A stretch of 32,845 bases of DNA from RGIG6353 sp045660745. GTDB taxonomy: Bacteria; Bacillota; Clostridia; Oscillospirales; SIG627. The stretch lies in the NCBI GenBank assembly GCA_045660745.1, contig JAZREJ010000023.1, forward strand, positions 1 to 32,845, given 5' to 3'. Shown here in pieces: positions 31,418-32,845 of the stretch; position 1 is the first letter of the stretch; each line of letters begins with the position of its first letter. A program made the translations under genes and the position numbers. The notes beneath the pieces were generated by a model. That model was not told the origin of the DNA, searched no databases, and saw only the letters and a list, made by a program, of their open reading frames with translations.

Positions 31418-32314
31418 ATGACACTTGTAATTCTTGCGGCGGGTATGGGCTCGCGCTACGGCGGACTAAAGCAGCTTGACCCCGTGGGTGCAAACGGTGA
31501 GTTTATTATCGACTATTCCATTCACGATGCGGCGGTAAGCGGCTACGATAAGGTCGTTTTTGTCATAAAAGAAGAAAATTACGAGCTTTTCCGCGAAACC
31601 ATCGGCGCTCGTGCGGAAAAGAAAATTAAGGTTGAATACGTTTTCCAAAAGGCAGAAAGCTTTTGCGATATAGAAATTCCCGAGGGAAGAAAAAAGCCTT
31701 GGGGAACAGGTCATGCGCTTCTTTGCGCGAGAGATGCGGTTGACGGCCCCTTTGCCGTTATAAACGCAGACGATTTCTACGGTCGCTCCGCTTTTGCCAT
31801 GGTTAAAAAATATCTTGAGGAGCACCCCGCAGACTTGCGCGAGCATTTCTGTATGGCGGGATACGTGCTTCGCAACACCCTTTCCGACAAGGGCTCTGTT
31901 TCGCGCGGAGTTTGTAACGTGGAGGGCGGTATGCTCAGAAGCGTTACCGAAAACAAAAAGCTTACAAGATACGGCGAGGATGCGCTTTCCGAGTTTGATG
32001 ACGGAAGCACGGCCGTCGTTTCCGGCGATACCCTTGTTTCTATGAATTTCTACGGATTTACTCCTGCGCTTTTTGATAGAATGGAGCGCGAATTTAATGA
32101 GTTTTTACATACTGAGGGCAGAGATCTTACAAAGGCTGAGTACGGACTTCCCGATGCGGCAAGCCGCGCTGTTGAGTCCGGCTTTGCGGATCTTTGCGTG
32201 CTTCCGAACTATGATAACTGGTTTGGCGTTACGTATGCGGAGGATAAGCCCTTCGTTAAGGAAAAGATCGCAGAGATGCACGCGCTTGGCGTGTATCCGC
32301 CATCCCTGATCTAA
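31418..32314 (+). CDS. Sugar-phosphate nucleotidyltransferase-like protein
   Basis: 298 residues, cytoplasmic. MTLVILAAGMGSRYGGLKQL is the nucleotide-binding G-rich loop and Lys of the NTP-transferase fold; PFAVINADDFYGRSAF supplies the metal-binding Asp. It therefore likely attaches an NMP to a sugar phosphate, but the sugar and base are unknown. ATG at 31418 follows GGAGAGAGAGG. It lies 23 bases after the rpmA terminator, too close for a separate standard promoter in the gap. Its stop overlaps the next start by one base (TAATG). Confidence 0.85.
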   Translation: MTLVILAAGMGSRYGGLKQLDPVGANGEFIIDYSIHDAAVSGYDKVVFVIKEENYELFRETIGARAEKKIKVEYVFQKAESFCDIEIPEGRKKPWGTGHALLCARDAVDGPFAVINADDFYGRSAFAMVKKYLEEHPADLREHFCMAGYVLRNTLSDKGSVSRGVCNVEGGMLRSVTENKKLTRYGEDALSEFDDGSTAVVSGDTLVSMNFYGFTPALFDRMEREFNEFLHTEGRDLTKAEYGLPDAASRAVESGFADLCVLPNYDNWFGVTYAEDKPFVKEKIAEMHALGVYPPSLI

Positions 32315-32845
32315 TGGCACACCCCGAGTATATAGGCTGCCGTTTGTGTCCGCGAGAGTGCGGAGTTGACAGAACGCAGAGTATTGGACGCTGCGGCGGC
32401 GGAGCTGAGGCTCTTGTTGCCGCGGCATCTTTGCATATGTGGGAGGAACCCTGCCTTTCGGGAGAAAGGGGCGCCGGTGCGGTGTTCTTTTCTGGCTGTC
32501 CGCTTGGCTGTGTTTTCTGCCAGAACCGTGAGATAAGCATAGACAAAAAGGGTGAGAGCGTTTCTGCAAGCTCTCTTGCCAATATCTTTCGAGAGCTTGA
32601 AACGGCGGGTGCGGAGTGCCTTGATCTTGTGAGCGCTACTCAGTACGCTCCCACGGTCTTTGAGGCGCTTGATATTGCAAGGGTGCAAATACCCGTTGTG
32701 TGGAACACAGGCGGATACGTGCGCGCCGAGCTTATGAACACGCTTTTATCCCATATAGACGTTTACCTTCCTGATTTTAAGTTTTTCTCGCCGGAGCTTT
32801 CAAAAAAGCTTTGCGGTGCTCCCGATTATGCAAGGCATGCGATAG
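32314..32845 (+). CDS. Radical SAM protein, PflX/COG1313-like (partial, runs off the window)
   Basis: 177 codons are seen; the 3' end is outside the window. The radical SAM cluster motif CxxxCxxC is Cys62, Cys66 and Cys69 in FFSGCPLGCVFCQN. An N-terminal Cys group (Cys9, Cys12, Cys16, Cys27, in GCRLCPRECGVDR and RCGGG) precedes it, as in the uncharacterised PflX-like Fe-S proteins. LVSATQYAPTVFEAL, VVWNTGGYV and VYLPDFKF follow as barrel strands of that family. The ATG at 32314 overlaps the stop of the nucleotidyltransferase gene. The substrate of this family is not known to me. Confidence 0.85.
   Translation, partial: MAHPEYIGCRLCPRECGVDRTQSIGRCGGGAEALVAAASLHMWEEPCLSGERGAGAVFFSGCPLGCVFCQNREISIDKKGESVSASSLANIFRELETAGAECLDLVSATQYAPTVFEALDIARVQIPVVWNTGGYVRAELMNTLLSHIDVYLPDFKFFSPELSKKLCGAPDYARHAI

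Overview
The window looks like chromosomal DNA of an uncultured gut-type member of the Clostridia (Bacillota). The evidence is Firmicutes-style gene order and biology: rplU-prp-rpmA with an N-terminally extended L27, a YfmF/YfmH-lgt-folD run, rpsB-tsf, strong AGGAGG-type ribosome binding sites, frequent TTG starts and ATGA overlaps. Genus cannot be told from sequence alone. No tRNA, rRNA or CRISPR array was seen.

Layout. (1) 1-3413 is accessory: a 34-bp tandem array of palindromic units, then a wrecked IS3-family element (471-3172) whose orfA is split by about 2.1 kb of a phage/ICE polyvalent-protein gene; one more 34-bp unit lies beyond the IS. (2) 3414-11036, minus strand: secA, a polytopic membrane protein and asnB form one tightly packed set; ywlG-like DUF436 and gpsA overlap as a second. 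(3) 11143-16992: a DUF4838 protein driven by a consensus promoter, an XRE regulator, and a large glycoside-hydrolase-like protein with its own promoter and palindrome. (4) 17227-20072, minus strand: rpsB-tsf with a structured leader and an unrecognised 268-aa protein. (5) 20057-25887 is a polymorphic-toxin island: a 5'-truncated rhs gene with a papain/C39-like toxin tip and two paralogous putative immunity genes, then two orphan modules. Each orphan carries a copy of the same 151-bp rhs-core end, a new toxin tip, a new putative immunity gene and a hairpin terminator. (6) 25928-32845, plus strand: the yfmF-yfmH-lgt-folD operon, rplU-prp-rpmA with its promoter and leader, a nucleotidyltransferase and a radical SAM gene running off the end.

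The most interesting part is the rhs island. Both orphan modules start with a conserved block of DNA in which a terminator is followed within a few bases by a near-consensus promoter (TTGACA, 17 bp, TAAAAT) and then the 151-bp core copy. That makes each orphan a self-contained transcription unit that can express its immunity gene while holding a toxin tip ready for homologous recombination into an rhs gene. The orphans have no in-frame start codon before the toxin part, and the third core copy has an in-frame TAG, which fits storage plus immunity rather than delivery.

All calls come from reading the sequence and recalled family motifs; no search or structure prediction was run.
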